DNA from: Eggerthellaceae bacterium
Lineage (GTDB): Bacteria > Actinomycetota > Coriobacteriia > Coriobacteriales > Eggerthellaceae
Length of the DNA stretch: 64,000 nucleotides
Direction: 5' to 3'
Assembly: GCA_009782615.1 (NCBI GenBank)
Contig: WRIS01000001.1
Span: 62,001-126,000 of the forward strand
Part shown: piece after piece, positions 32,513 through 41,218 of the stretch
Layout: the number at the start of each line of letters is the position of its first letter
Position numbering within the stretch: the stretch's first letter is position 1
The notes under the pieces: model-generated
Seen by the model: only the letters and a program-made list of their open reading frames with translations
Database searches by the model: none
Told to the model about the DNA's origin: nothing
Made by a program: the position numbers and the translations under genes

Positions 32513-32631
32513 TGCCAAGCCCAGGAAACCGTTTACGGTCTCCACTTAGCTTTTTCGTTGAAGGGCACCTGCCCAACAAGGAAGCTTTGTGGTTTACCTT
32601 GGGTTTGGCGACTAGGAGCGGGTGCCTTTCA
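32513..32631 (+). ncRNA. Putative structured non-coding RNA with interlocking helices
   Basis: A closing helix pairs GCCAAGCCCAGG (32514-32525) with CCTTGGGTTTGGC (32597-32609), one bulge and one G-U. Inside are ACCG/CGGT (hairpin), CCAC...AGCTT pairing with AAGCT...GTGG, and an apical GGGC/GCCC hairpin. The strand 32559-32572 (TGAAGGGCACCTGC) can instead form 14 consecutive pairs with 32618-32631, crossing the closing helix, so the RNA can form a pseudoknot or switch. No coding potential. It does not match tmRNA, SRP RNA or RNase P, and is short for 6S RNA. No clear terminator is seen at the 3' end. A leader acting on the gene at 32868 is an alternative. Confidence 0.45.
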
Positions 32632-32867
32632 TCCAGCTATCGCCAGTAAACCAGTAATAGCTAGCAAGAATCCCGTACAGTATGGACAGCTTTAACAGAA
32701 CAATTCCGAGAATGGGACTAGTGCAAAAATTTCTTGATTCCCCGAAATCAAGAAAAGCGATGTCGCTGATGAGGTTGATGTTCGTTGCCAACTGCTTCGC
32801 AGAGATGGCAAGTGCTGCTGCATGCTTTTATGCCAGAAGGTTGAAAGTTTAGAGAAAGAAGGAAACA

Positions 32868-33821
32868 ATGATTTGTCCAAACTGTAGTAATGAAATTGGT
32901 GCAGATGCCTTTTGTCCAAAATGTGGAGCTCAGCAGGAAGTACATTCTGTTCAAGAAAAGCCACAGTACCCCCCGCCGCAAAACAACCAGCAAGCAGTGC
33001 CATTGTATCCTCCGCCTAGTAATACTCCTGCTTTGCAGCCATCAAAAACGAAAGGCGCATGGGAAAACCTGCCTAAGGCAGCAAAGATTCTTATCATTGT
33101 CGTCGCAGTTATCTTTTTCTTAGGTTTGGTTAACACCTGTACGTCGGGTGGCTCTACTTCAACCCAAGAAACGCAAGAGCAGACTTCAAGTTCCAACCAA
33201 TTGTCGAAAGAAGAGCAAAAAGCTAAGGAAGAAGAGCAAAAAGCTAAGGAAGAAGAGGAGCAAAGAACACAAGCTGCTGAGATGGAGAGTAAGCTAAACT
33301 CCTTAAAAGGGCAGTCTTTCGCGGTGGCATACAACGATCTTACTGCTTTAGGTTACGCTGTCACCTTTATTCACTCCACAAGCAAAATGGATTTTACCCA
33401 GGAAGTTCAACTTGACATTGCGAACCCCGACTCAGAGTTTTATACGCCTTGGGTTATTGTTGATTATGAGTCACTTGACACAACAGTGAAGACAGTTGCC
33501 TTGCTAATTAACACCCAAGAGAATCTAGATAACGAAGCGGCAGCAAATGCGATGCAGCAAGCATTAACAGAAAAGCTTGATGTTTACTACGCGTGGGCAG
33601 CTGCTGAAAGTTATGGGAAGAGCCTATATCCCTATGGGTTTAAGTTGCATTACATAGTGGGAAAGCTAGCAGAGACCCCCGAGGATGAAAACACGTGGTT
33701 TTTGAAGGCAACCTGTGATGTTACTAATGCATATGGCGCAAAAATGAAAAATGTAGTTTGCGAAGCTAAGGTAACGGGAACAAGCGATAATCCTGAAATC
33801 GTTTATTTCATTGTCTACTAA
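32868..33821 (+). CDS. Zinc-ribbon single-pass membrane protein of unknown function
   Basis: A 317-residue protein. The N-terminus is a zinc ribbon (CPNCSNEIGADAFCPKCGA, residues 3-21), followed by a Pro/Gln-rich linker, one membrane segment (about 66-84, ILIIVVAVIFFLGLV), a Glu/Lys/Gln-rich helix likely to form a coiled coil (about 112-140) and a globular outside domain of ~175 residues with the motif LKGQSFAVAYNDLTALGYAV, reminiscent of PASTA- or DUF-type domains after a linker. AAGGA precedes the ATG. The architecture (zinc ribbon inside, sensor outside) occurs in many Gram-positive hypothetical proteins. It lies in the tRNA-bounded accessory stretch. Confidence 0.8.
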   Translation: MICPNCSNEIGADAFCPKCGAQQEVHSVQEKPQYPPPQNNQQAVPLYPPPSNTPALQPSKTKGAWENLPKAAKILIIVVAVIFFLGLVNTCTSGGSTSTQETQEQTSSSNQLSKEEQKAKEEEQKAKEEEEQRTQAAEMESKLNSLKGQSFAVAYNDLTALGYAVTFIHSTSKMDFTQEVQLDIANPDSEFYTPWVIVDYESLDTTVKTVALLINTQENLDNEAAANAMQQALTEKLDVYYAWAAAESYGKSLYPYGFKLHYIVGKLAETPEDENTWFLKATCDVTNAYGAKMKNVVCEAKVTGTSDNPEIVYFIVY

Positions 33822-33835
33822 TAAGCCAGATTTGA

Positions 33836-33880
33836 TTCGATGCCAAGGCAAACTGCAATATATGTTGTCTTGGTGTCGAA
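33836..33880 (+). terminator. Stem-loop after the zinc-ribbon gene
   Basis: TTCGATGCCAAG (33836-33847) pairs along all 12 bases with CTTGGTGTCGAA (33869-33880), two G-U pairs, 21-base loop. It begins 14 bp after the stop codon. There is no strong T-tract, so termination is likely but not certain. Confidence 0.5.
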
Positions 33881-33917
33881 TTCATCATCGTTTGCGCCAT
33901 GCAGCGTGAAATTCCTT

Positions 33918-33945
33918 ATTGCCAAGCGAAGGCTTTAAGGTATAA
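33918..33945 (+). promoter_or_regulatory. Promoter of tRNA-Asn
   Basis: TTGCCA (33918-33923) and TATAAT (33940-33945) with a 16-bp spacer, 28 bp before the tRNA. A near-consensus sigma-70 promoter. Confidence 0.8.
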
Positions 33946-33973
33946 TTTCTGTTTGCGCACAAAGCGCGACTAT

Positions 33974-34048
33974 TCCTCGGTAGCTCAACGGCAGAGCATC
34001 CGGCTGTTAACCGGAGGGTTGTAGGTTCGAATCCTACCCGGGGAGCCA
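33974..34048 (+). tRNA. tRNA-Asn (anticodon GUU)
   Basis: Seventy-five bases with encoded CCA. Acceptor TCCTCGG/CCGGGGA, D arm GCTC...GAGC, anticodon stem CCGG/CCGG with loop CTGTTAA (GUU), T arm GTAGG-TTCGAAT-CCTAC. Confidence 0.95.
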
Positions 34049-34057
34049 GAATTACCA

Positions 34058-34086
34058 ACGAGCTCATATAATGTGAGCTCGTTTTT
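34058..34086 (+). terminator. Rho-independent terminator after tRNA-Asn
   Basis: ACGAGCTCA pairs with TGAGCTCGT across a 7-base loop, followed by TTTTT. It begins 9 bp after the tRNA. Confidence 0.85.
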
Positions 34087-34137
34087 GTTTACACGCTCGA
34101 TTGATTAGACGGTATGAATTGTGCGGAGTAGGGTGTT

Positions 34138-34539
34138 ATGAAGATTGCTGATGCATCAAAAGGGTTTGTTTCTTGCTTTCTGCTCAATATGCTTTTCAAT
34201 TTTGAGTGGGGTCTCCTTGCGCTTGTTTTCTATTTGCTTCATCTTTGGTTCAGGATTCCTTTGTGGATAGCGCTCGCCTTTTTGGGCGTTTGGGTCGCCC
34301 TCCCTTTGACCATCGCTATTCTTGTGGTTGTTAACGCGATTCGCCCGAGCAAGCAAAAACCGAAAATGGATGAAAGACATACTGCTCCTATAAAGGCTCA
34401 AGCAAAACCGCACTCATTTGGTTCAGCAACTACCGCCTTCCTCAACCAGCAGAGTGCTGCTGTGCCCCCAGCGGATTGTGTAACAGAGATTGCCGAAACA
34501 CCTCCCGCACGTTTTCAGGAGGACACGCATCAGCAATGA
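34138..34539 (+). CDS. Small two-segment membrane protein of unknown function
   Basis: A 133-residue protein with two hydrophobic segments (about 18-38 and 42-64) and a hydrophilic, Ala/Pro/Gln-rich C-terminal tail of ~65 residues, probably cytoplasmic. No family recognised. Its last codons overlap the ABC-F start as ATGA, so it is co-translated with that gene. No strong Shine-Dalgarno precedes the ATG (TAGGGTG is the best). Coding character is fair; the overlap is the main support. Confidence 0.6.
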   Translation: MKIADASKGFVSCFLLNMLFNFEWGLLALVFYLLHLWFRIPLWIALAFLGVWVALPLTIAILVVVNAIRPSKQKPKMDERHTAPIKAQAKPHSFGSATTAFLNQQSAAVPPADCVTEIAETPPARFQEDTHQQ

Positions 34540-36626
34540 TTATGCAGCTTGAACACATCACCAAGGCTTTCGGAAGCCGAGTTCTCTTTTCGGATGTGTC
34601 GGCGCGCCTTGAAGAGCACGACCGCCTTGCGCTGGTCGGCGCAAACGGAGCAGGTAAAACCACGCTCTTAAACATCATTGCGCAGCATGACGGCGCTGAT
34701 AGCGGGCGGGTTGTGTTCGCGAAAGGCGTGCGCGTTGGCTACCTGGAACAAGAAGCAATCGAAATGCAAGACCGCCCGATTTTCGAAGAAGTTCTTTCGT
34801 CCCAGCATGTGATACTTGAAGCAGAACAACTCTTGCGTCGCCTTGAGGAAGCTCTCGGGCAAGACCCCAGCCCCTCTCAGCTTGCGGCGTGTGGACGCGC
34901 TCGCGACCAATATGAAGCGCTCGGCGGCTATACGCTGGAATCGAAGGTGAGAAGCGTTCTTTTCGGGCTGGGCTTTAAGGAAAGCGACCTCATGCACGCA
35001 ACAAGCGAGTTTTCGGGTGGGTGGCAGATGCGCGTCGCCCTTGCGAAGTTGCTCGTGAGTGCCCCTGAAGTTTTGCTGCTTGACGAACCAACCAACCATT
35101 TGGATCTCGAAAGCGTGAAGTGGCTTGAAGGATTTTTACGCGGATATGAGGGAACAATTATTGTGGTCAGCCATGACCGAGCATTTATGGACAACATGGT
35201 CAATCGGGTTGCCGAACTCGAAAACACCCAGTTGATGCTCTATGAGGGCAACTATTCCGCCTATTTGAAGGCGCGTGAAGCTTGGCTTGAGCAACTGCGC
35301 GCCGCACAGGCAAGCCAGGCGAAGGAAATCGCCCACATGGAAGCCTTTGTCGAACGTTTCCGTTACAAAGCAAGCAAGGCAAAGCAAGCGCAAGACCGCG
35401 TCAAAAAGCTGGAAAAAATCGAGCGCATTAAGTTGCCTGAAGAAAAAGCAAGCGTGCACTTCAATTTCAAACAGCCGCCGCGCACGGGGGATGTGGTGGT
35501 AAACATCGAAGGCCTCGCGAAAAGCTTCGGCGAAACCCACGTTTACGACAGCCTCGACCTCACGTTTTATCGAGGCGACAAAATCGCCTTGGTAGGTCCG
35601 AACGGTGCGGGTAAATCGACCTTGCTCAAGATGGTCGCAGGCGTGCTTGCGCCCGATGCGGGCGACATCACCTACGGCGTGCATGTAACGAAAACCTATT
35701 ACGCGCAGCACCAACTCGATGAACTCCGTTCGCACAACAGCGTGTTTGAAGAACTCGACCGCGTGGCACCAGGCTGGTCTATTGCGCAAGTGCGTTCTTT
35801 GCTCGGGGCATTCCTTTTTACGGGCAACGACGTGGACAAAAAGGTCAGCGTGCTTTCGGGCGGGGAAAAAAGCCGCCTTGCACTGGCGAAGATGTTGGTT
35901 GCTCCCAGCCCGCTGCTGTGTCTCGACGAACCAACAAACCATCTTGATATTGCCAGTTCCGATATTCTTGAACAGGCACTGCGCGCCTTTGAGGGCACCA
36001 TTCTTTTCATAACCCACGACCGCCACCTGATTCGCTCTATTGCCAATCGCATCATTGAGGTACGCCCTGGCAAAGTGACAAACTATGACGGGGACTACGA
36101 CTATTATCTTTTCAAGAGCGAGCAAGCCGAAGGGATGGGGCTTCGCGCAGATTCACTTGTTGATGAAGTTCTTCCTCCTGAAAACCCGCCTGTTGCACGC
36201 AAGACTTCTGTTACGGTGAACAGGAAGTCTTCGTCTGTTGGCAAGTCTTCGTCTGTTGGCAAGCCTTCACCAAAAGAAGCCCCCGCAATTCAGTTGACGG
36301 CAGAGCGGGGGAGTGCGCCCAAGACAAAAGACCAAAAGCGTAAAGAAGCTGAAGCGCGCAATAAGGCTTATGCGGCATTGAAGCATCATCGCAAGCGCTT
36401 AGCCCAGCTTGACGCGCAGCTGGAAGTTGACAACAAACGCATGGCTGAACTGCTCGCGCTCATGAGCGACCCCAATTTCTACACGAACGAAGATGACACA
36501 AGCGATGCTGTTGCCGAACACGCACAACTCAAGAAAAGGATTGGCAGTGCTGAAGAGGAATGGTTCATCCTTTCAGAAGAACTTGAGGAAGAGCTAAAAC
36601 GGCAGCAAGAAGAAGATGGGGCATAG
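34536..36626 (+). CDS. ABC-F family ATPase
   Basis: A 696-residue soluble protein with two ABC domains and no membrane segments, the layout of ABC-F translation factors. First Walker [16 protein letters not shown], signature [15 protein letters not shown], Walker [13 protein letters not shown]; second Walker [16 protein letters not shown], signature [15 protein letters not shown], Walker [13 protein letters not shown]. The linker is rich in Lys, Arg, Ala and Gln. The C-terminus has a Ser/Val/Gly/Lys repeat ([12 protein letters not shown]) and then a charged coiled coil like Uup/YdiF. Such proteins act on the ribosomal E site, in stalling relief or antibiotic protection; which one cannot be told. 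ATG at 34536 is in an ATGA overlap; ATG at 34542 is an alternative. Confidence 0.9.
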   Translation: MIMQLEHITKAFGSRVLFSDVSARLEEHDRLALVGANGAGKTTLLNIIAQHDGADSGRVVFAKGVRVGYLEQEAIEMQDRPIFEEVLSSQHVILEAEQLLRRLEEALGQDPSPSQLAACGRARDQYEALGGYTLESKVRSVLFGLGFKESDLMHATSEFSGGWQMRVALAKLLVSAPEVLLLDEPTNHLDLESVKWLEGFLRGYEGTIIVVSHDRAFMDNMVNRVAELENTQLMLYEGNYSAYLKAREAWLEQLRAAQASQAKEIAHMEAFVERFRYKASKAKQAQDRVKKLEKIERIKLPEEKASVHFNFKQPPRTGDVVVNIEGLAKSFGETHVYDSLDLTFYRGDKIALVGPNGAGKSTLLKMVAGVLAPDAGDITYGVHVTKTYYAQHQLDELRSHNSVFEELDRVAPGWSIAQVRSLLGAFLFTGNDVDKKVSVLSGGEKSRLALAKMLVAPSPLLCLDEPTNHLDIASSDILEQALRAFEGTILFITHDRHLIRSIANRIIEVRPGKVTNYDGDYDYYLFKSEQAEGMGLRADSLVDEVLPPENPPVARKTSVTVNRKSSSVGKSSSVGKPSPKEAPAIQLTAERGSAPKTKDQKRKEAEARNKAYAALKHHRKRLAQLDAQLEVDNKRMAELLALMSDPNFYTNEDDTSDAVAEHAQLKKRIGSAEEEWFILSEELEEELKRQQEEDGA

Positions 36627-36776
36627 CTGCCGCGGTGGGGGCATGAGCGTCAAAACTACCGCGCAAACCACCACAGCTTGCCGCCACAAACTACCACGTT
36701 GCCTCTTATGAAGTTTTCTCATCTTCCCGATTATCAACGCGCACACCAAGAACTCTTTAAGGTAGACTGAAATATT

Positions 36777-37457
36777 ATGTCAGAGAACATCCCATATATC
36801 ATATGCAGCATCTTATGTTTTATCCCTGCCATCGTGTTTCACGAAGTGATGCACGGCTTTGCCGCACACAAGCTGGGAGACCCTACGGCAAAAGATGCAG
36901 GACGGCTGTCCCTCAATCCCATAAAGCACGTTGACCCTTTCGGAACCGTTATCTTGCCTTTGATGCTCATGTTGGCACACGGCCCTGTTTTCGGTTACGC
37001 AAAGCCAGTTCCCTATAATCCCCGCTATTTCAAAGACCCCCGCAAGGGCGATCTTATCGTGGGGCTTGCAGGTCCTGCAGCCAATCTTGTTTTAGCGCTG
37101 CTGGGTGCGGGGGTCGCATGGGCGCTCATGCCGCTTGTTCAAAGTACGGGGCTCAATAATGCATTTTCGCTCTATGCCTACGGGCTTTTCTTGCCGATGT
37201 TTGTGCTCATCAATCTCTACCTGATGTTTTTCAACCTTTTGCCAATACCCCCGCTCGATGGCTCAAGCATTTTCGCCTTCATTTTGCCGAAAAAGTACCT
37301 GCCTGGCTATTACCGCATCCAACAATATGCCTTGCCGATTTTCTTGCTCGTTGTCATCGGGCTTCCTTATATTTTGAACATGAATCCTATTGCCATGTAC
37401 CTTCATGCAACTGCGGGCAATATCGCCAATCTGATATTTCCCTTTTCCATAAGCTAA
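36777..37457 (+). CDS. Site-2 protease-family (M50) membrane metalloprotease
   Basis: A 226-residue membrane protein. The zinc motif HExxH is FHEVMHGFAAHKLGD (about 20-34), followed by DAGRLSLNPIKHVDPFGT, and the second metal site is IPPLDGSSIF (about 160), all typical of the short YwhC-like M50B group without a PDZ domain. Five or so hydrophobic segments. No Shine-Dalgarno is obvious before the ATG; a TAGACT -10-like element ends 8 bp upstream, so leaderless transcription is conceivable. trpS follows 22 bp later. The substrate is unknown. Confidence 0.88.
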   Translation: MSENIPYIICSILCFIPAIVFHEVMHGFAAHKLGDPTAKDAGRLSLNPIKHVDPFGTVILPLMLMLAHGPVFGYAKPVPYNPRYFKDPRKGDLIVGLAGPAANLVLALLGAGVAWALMPLVQSTGLNNAFSLYAYGLFLPMFVLINLYLMFFNLLPIPPLDGSSIFAFILPKKYLPGYYRIQQYALPIFLLVVIGLPYILNMNPIAMYLHATAGNIANLIFPFSIS

Positions 37458-37479
37458 CGATTAGGGAAGGTACCAACCC

Positions 37480-38610
37480 ATGACCGCACAAAACAACGCA
37501 ACCGCCAACGCACCAGTTCATGAATCCGCACCAAATCCTGCATCCGCACCAAACCTTGCATCTGCGTCAAACCCCGAAGAAATAATACTGACTGGGTATC
37601 GCCCCACGGGAAAAATGCACCTGGGGCATTGGTTTGGCAACTTACAAAACATGCTTGCACTCCAGCACGACTATGAAGAAACCTACTATTTCGTCGCCGA
37701 CTGGCACGCCCTTACGAGCGACTGGGCTGACCCGAGTCATCTGACCGAATACACCGAAGAAATGGTGCTCGATTGGTGCGCTGCAGGCATGAATCCCGAA
37801 AAGTCGATAATCTATCGCCAGTCCGACATTCCGCAAATCGCGGAACTCAACATATATTTCGCGCTGGTGACTCCTATGGGCTGGCTTGAACGCGTGCCCA
37901 CCTACAAAGAACAGCGCGACAACATCCAAGACAAAGACTTAAGCAACGTCGGCTTTTTCCAGTATCCGATGCTGCAAGGTGCCGATATTGCCATTATGCG
38001 CGCGACGAAGGTTCCCGTGGGGGAAGACCAGCTACCGCATCTTGAAATCAGCCGCGAAATCGTACGGCGCTTCAACTACACCTACGGAAACGTTATCAAA
38101 GGTGGCAAAGGTGAAGGGGAAGATTTGGTGGTTGGTCCTTTGGTAGAGCCCCAAGCGCTTATTGCAAGCGCGGGCGCGCGGGTGCCAGGGCTTGACGGGC
38201 GCAAGATGTCGAAAAGTTACAACAACGCGCTCTTTATTTCAGACGATGAAGAAACCTTGCGCAAAAAGGCGATGAGCTGTATTACCGACCCAGCACGCAA
38301 GCTAAAAACCGACGCGGGTGACCCCGACATTTGCCCCTTGCACCAGATTCACAAACTCGTAGGCGAAGCGGCAGTTATTGCCGAATTCGATGTATGTTGC
38401 AGAAACGCAAGCTGCGGGTGTGTTGCCCATAAAAAGAAATTCGCCGAAGACATTGTTTCTTACCTGGCACCCTTTAGGGAAAAGCGCGCTGAATTAGCGG
38501 CGATTCCCAATTATGCGAAAGAGGTGCTCGTGGCAGGCGGGGCAAAAGCCCGCCCGAAGGCAGAAGAAACCATTCGGCTGTGCCGCGATGCGATGAAGAT
38601 TACGTTGTAG
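37480..38610 (+). CDS. trpS: Tryptophanyl-tRNA synthetase
   Basis: Class I synthetase charging tRNA-Trp. GYRPTGKMHLGHWFGNL carries the HIGH motif (HLGH, about 46-49) and GRKMSKSYNNAL the KMSKS motif. The N-terminus has a ~25-residue Ala/Asn/Pro repeat (SAPNLASASNPEE) before the catalytic domain. It has 376 residues, longer than the ~330 of most bacterial TrpRS, consistent with the extension and a C-terminal insertion containing CCRNASCGC, an unusual cysteine cluster at about 306-314. AGGGAAGG precedes the ATG. No T-box leader is visible in the short intergenic gap. Confidence 0.94.
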   Translation: MTAQNNATANAPVHESAPNPASAPNLASASNPEEIILTGYRPTGKMHLGHWFGNLQNMLALQHDYEETYYFVADWHALTSDWADPSHLTEYTEEMVLDWCAAGMNPEKSIIYRQSDIPQIAELNIYFALVTPMGWLERVPTYKEQRDNIQDKDLSNVGFFQYPMLQGADIAIMRATKVPVGEDQLPHLEISREIVRRFNYTYGNVIKGGKGEGEDLVVGPLVEPQALIASAGARVPGLDGRKMSKSYNNALFISDDEETLRKKAMSCITDPARKLKTDAGDPDICPLHQIHKLVGEAAVIAEFDVCCRNASCGCVAHKKKFAEDIVSYLAPFREKRAELAAIPNYAKEVLVAGGAKARPKAEETIRLCRDAMKITL

Positions 38611-38687
38611 CCAAAGCACGATAGAAGCACGACCGCGCGTACGATGAAAGCAGAACCGAGAGCACTACCGAAAGCAGGAATTTGCTT

Positions 38688-39605
38688 ATGGCGTATAAGA
38701 TTCATATAGAAAGTTTCGAAGGTCCCTTCGACTTGCTGTTGTATCTTGTGGGGCGCCAAAAGGTGGACATCGGGGCAATTTCGATTACCGAAATCGTCGA
38801 TCAGTTCTTGGCGGAAGTTTCCCACCTGCGCAATCTCGACCTCGATGTGGCGAGTGATTTTCTTCTGGTTGCATCGACCTTGCTCGAAATCAAAGCCGCA
38901 AGCCTGATTCCGCAGGCGAAATCTTCCGTTGCCGATGAATTCGAAGAAATCACCGCAACCGAAGCGCGCGACATTTTAGTTGCTCGTTTGATTGAATACA
39001 AGAAGTTCAAGAATGCCACGGCAAGCCTCCAAGCGCGTTTTGAAAGCGAATCTCGTATGCACGGGCGCCCCTTCGGTCCCGACAGGACATATCTCACCTT
39101 GATGCCCGATTATCTTGAAGGGGTTACCCTCGAAGCGCTGGCGTTTTTGTGCATCAGTGCCTACGCCAAGCGTGAATCGTTTTTGCTTGAAGCCGAGCAC
39201 ATCGCCGCCAAGCCGATTCCTATTGAAATGCACGTGCGCGCCATTCATCAGCGCATTGTCAATTCCAAGCATCTGCTACTTTCCGAATTGGTGAATGAAT
39301 ACACGCCGCGCCCCGTGCTTATTGCCACGTTTTTGGCGATTCTCGAACTCTACAAGCGTTCCATGGTGAAACTCGTGCAAAAACGTGCGTTTAGTGACAT
39401 CGATATTCGCTATATTGAAGGAAGCGGCGAACTGTCTTTTGAGGGCGAAGGTGCGATTACTTCAGTAACAGCCGAAGAAATTGCCGAACAGACAACCGAA
39501 GAAGTGCCCCAACAGACGCTTGTCGAACAACAAGCACCGCAAGCACAAGAACAACCGCAAAAACAACCGCAAAAACAACCGCGCCAACAAGCGCCAGGAC
39601 AATAA
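38688..39605 (+). CDS. scpA: Segregation and condensation protein A
   Basis: Kleisin subunit of the SMC-ScpAB condensin. The N-terminal signature FEGPFDLLLYLVGRQKVDIGAISITEIVDQFL is typical. The winged-helix C-terminal part ends at FLAILELYKRSMVKLVQKRAFSDIDI. A long Gln/Pro/Glu tail (about residues 255-305, QPQKQPQKQPRQQ) follows that is not conserved. ATG at 38688 is favoured over TTG two codons earlier. scpB starts 19 bp after the stop, the usual arrangement. Confidence 0.93.
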   Translation: MAYKIHIESFEGPFDLLLYLVGRQKVDIGAISITEIVDQFLAEVSHLRNLDLDVASDFLLVASTLLEIKAASLIPQAKSSVADEFEEITATEARDILVARLIEYKKFKNATASLQARFESESRMHGRPFGPDRTYLTLMPDYLEGVTLEALAFLCISAYAKRESFLLEAEHIAAKPIPIEMHVRAIHQRIVNSKHLLLSELVNEYTPRPVLIATFLAILELYKRSMVKLVQKRAFSDIDIRYIEGSGELSFEGEGAITSVTAEEIAEQTTEEVPQQTLVEQQAPQAQEQPQKQPQKQPRQQAPGQ

Positions 39606-39624
39606 GGAAGAAGGGTTCAACTCG

Positions 39625-40410
39625 ATGTTTTCCGAACTACAAGAAAACCAGCTAAAAGCGGCACTCGAAGCGATGCTTTTCGTGACCGATGAACCAGTCA
39701 GCACCATAACCCTTGCCGATATGCTCGAAGTGGAGCCAAGTCTCGTGGAATGTACCTTGGTGGATTTGCGCGCCCATCTCGAAGAAGAGAATCGTGGAAT
39801 CCAGTTGCGCGAGGTCGCGGGTGGGTGGCGGCTTTTTACGCATCCTGCTTACCACGAACTCATTGAGCGCTATGTGATTTCGTGGGATACGCGCCGCCTG
39901 TCTGCCGCCGCCATCGAAACCTTGGCAATCGTGGCGTACAGCCAGCCAGTTACGCGGCTTGGCGTTGCTTCGGTGAGGGGGGTCAATTCCGACAGCTCCA
40001 TCAATTCCTTAGTAGAAAAGGGTTTGATTCGCGAAGCAGGAACCGAAGATTCTCCTGGCAATCCCGTTCTTTTTGCTACCACCCGTTCATTTCTTGAAAA
40101 GTTTGGGCTGCGCTCGGTTGATGATCTTCCCGATATCGAATCCTTCGCGCCCGATGATGAAGTCCGCGATTTCATCCGTGAACGCTTGAGCGCAACGCGC
40201 AAAACCATTACGCTTTCAGACGACCAAGCCCAATCAGGGGACGAACTTTCCGAACACGCCAACGGGACAGGAGCCAACGGGGCGGATGCTTTAGGTGCCA
40301 CTGACGAGGAAGGCGGCAGTGTTTCTGCAAACCTTCTTGCGCAGGCTTTGGCAACAGGATTCGGGGCGGTGGAAAAGATTGACTTTGACGAACTCCACAT
40401 CGAAGAATAG
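39625..40410 (+). CDS. scpB: Segregation and condensation protein B
   Basis: Winged-helix partner of ScpA. Recognised by KAALEAMLFVTDEPVS near the start and by LSAAAIETLAIVAYSQPVTRLGVASVRGVNSDSSI (about 91-125), followed by GNPVLFATTRSFLEKFGLRSVDDLPDIE. It has 261 residues with an acidic Gly/Ala-rich C-terminal tail. ATG at 39625 follows GAAGAAGGG; longer in-frame readings run into scpA. The pseudouridine synthase gene begins about 31 bp downstream. Confidence 0.93.
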   Translation: MFSELQENQLKAALEAMLFVTDEPVSTITLADMLEVEPSLVECTLVDLRAHLEEENRGIQLREVAGGWRLFTHPAYHELIERYVISWDTRRLSAAAIETLAIVAYSQPVTRLGVASVRGVNSDSSINSLVEKGLIREAGTEDSPGNPVLFATTRSFLEKFGLRSVDDLPDIESFAPDDEVRDFIRERLSATRKTITLSDDQAQSGDELSEHANGTGANGADALGATDEEGGSVSANLLAQALATGFGAVEKIDFDELHIEE

Positions 40411-40441
40411 CCCCGCCGCAGGTTTCGAAAAACCCGACAGC

Positions 40442-41218
40442 ATGTCTGTGCCCGAGCAAAAACCTGAACAACAGCCCGAGCCCGAGCCCGAGCACATTGT
40501 TCCTATGCGCCTGCAACGCTTTCTTGCGCGCGCGGGGGTGGCAAGCAGGCGCGGTTCGGAAAACCTTATGAGTGCAGGGCGTGTAACCGTCAATGGGGAA
40601 GTTGTTTGCGCATTGGGGAGCAAGGTAGACCCCCTTATTGATACGGTTGCTGTTGACGGAAAGCCCGTTGCTTATCCGAGTGCTCCCGTGACCTTGATGC
40701 TCAACAAGCCTGCTGGTTATATCACAACGATGTCTGACCCGCAGGGGCGTGCATGCGTCGCCGCCTTGGTACCAACCGAAGAATACCCTGGTCTTTTCCC
40801 CGTGGGGCGCCTGGATGGTGATACCACTGGTTTACTTTTGTTTTCAACCGATGGCGATTTGGCGCACCAACTGCTCCATCCGCGCCATCATGTGCAAAAA
40901 ACCTATGAAGCAGAAGTGGCTGGCATACCCAGTGAAAGATCCCTTGAGCGCCTCTCGCAAGGAATCGAATTGGAAGATGGCATGACCTCACCTGCAAAAG
41001 TTGAGGTTTTGTCTTGCGCGCGCGGGCGAGCGAAAATCCGCATCAGCATCCATGAAGGGCGAAAGCGCCAAGTGCGCCGTATGTTTGAAGCAATAGATCA
41101 CCCCGTCTATGCGCTTCACCGTGCTTCTTTTGCTCATCTGACTTTGGGCGACCTTGAAGAAGGCTCATGGCGTCTTTTGACCGAATCTGAAACCGAATTC
41201 TTGCGCTCACTTACTTAA
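40442..41218 (+). CDS. rluB: 23S rRNA pseudouridine synthase, RluB/RsuA family
   Basis: Isomerises a uridine in 23S rRNA (RluB-like) or 16S rRNA (RsuA-like). An S4 RNA-binding domain (MRLQRFLARAGVASRRGSENL...GRVTVNGEVV) is followed by the catalytic segment PVGRLDGDTTGLLLFSTDGDLAH with the catalytic Asp in GRLD. The C-terminus has EGRKRQVRRMFEAI. Conventional scpA-scpB-rluB order supports RluB. The start is uncertain: ATG at 40442 gives a Pro/Glu repeat extension (EQQPEPEPEHI), ATG at 40505 starts at the S4 domain; neither has a strong Shine-Dalgarno. The 3' end overlaps the convergent gene by 8 bp. Confidence 0.9.
   Translation: MSVPEQKPEQQPEPEPEHIVPMRLQRFLARAGVASRRGSENLMSAGRVTVNGEVVCALGSKVDPLIDTVAVDGKPVAYPSAPVTLMLNKPAGYITTMSDPQGRACVAALVPTEEYPGLFPVGRLDGDTTGLLLFSTDGDLAHQLLHPRHHVQKTYEAEVAGIPSERSLERLSQGIELEDGMTSPAKVEVLSCARGRAKIRISIHEGRKRQVRRMFEAIDHPVYALHRASFAHLTLGDLEEGSWRLLTESETEFLRSLT

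Noticed and set aside
32513-32631. 6S RNA, SRP RNA or tmRNA identity for the structured RNA
   Set aside because: No GGAAGG-type SRP loop, no tRNA-like or tag-coding parts, and too short for 6S RNA; left as unassigned.
33885-34067. Minus-strand ORF with GFEPTTLRLTAGC
   Set aside because: This is the well-known false ORF over the reverse complement of a tRNA gene (tRNA-Asn here).
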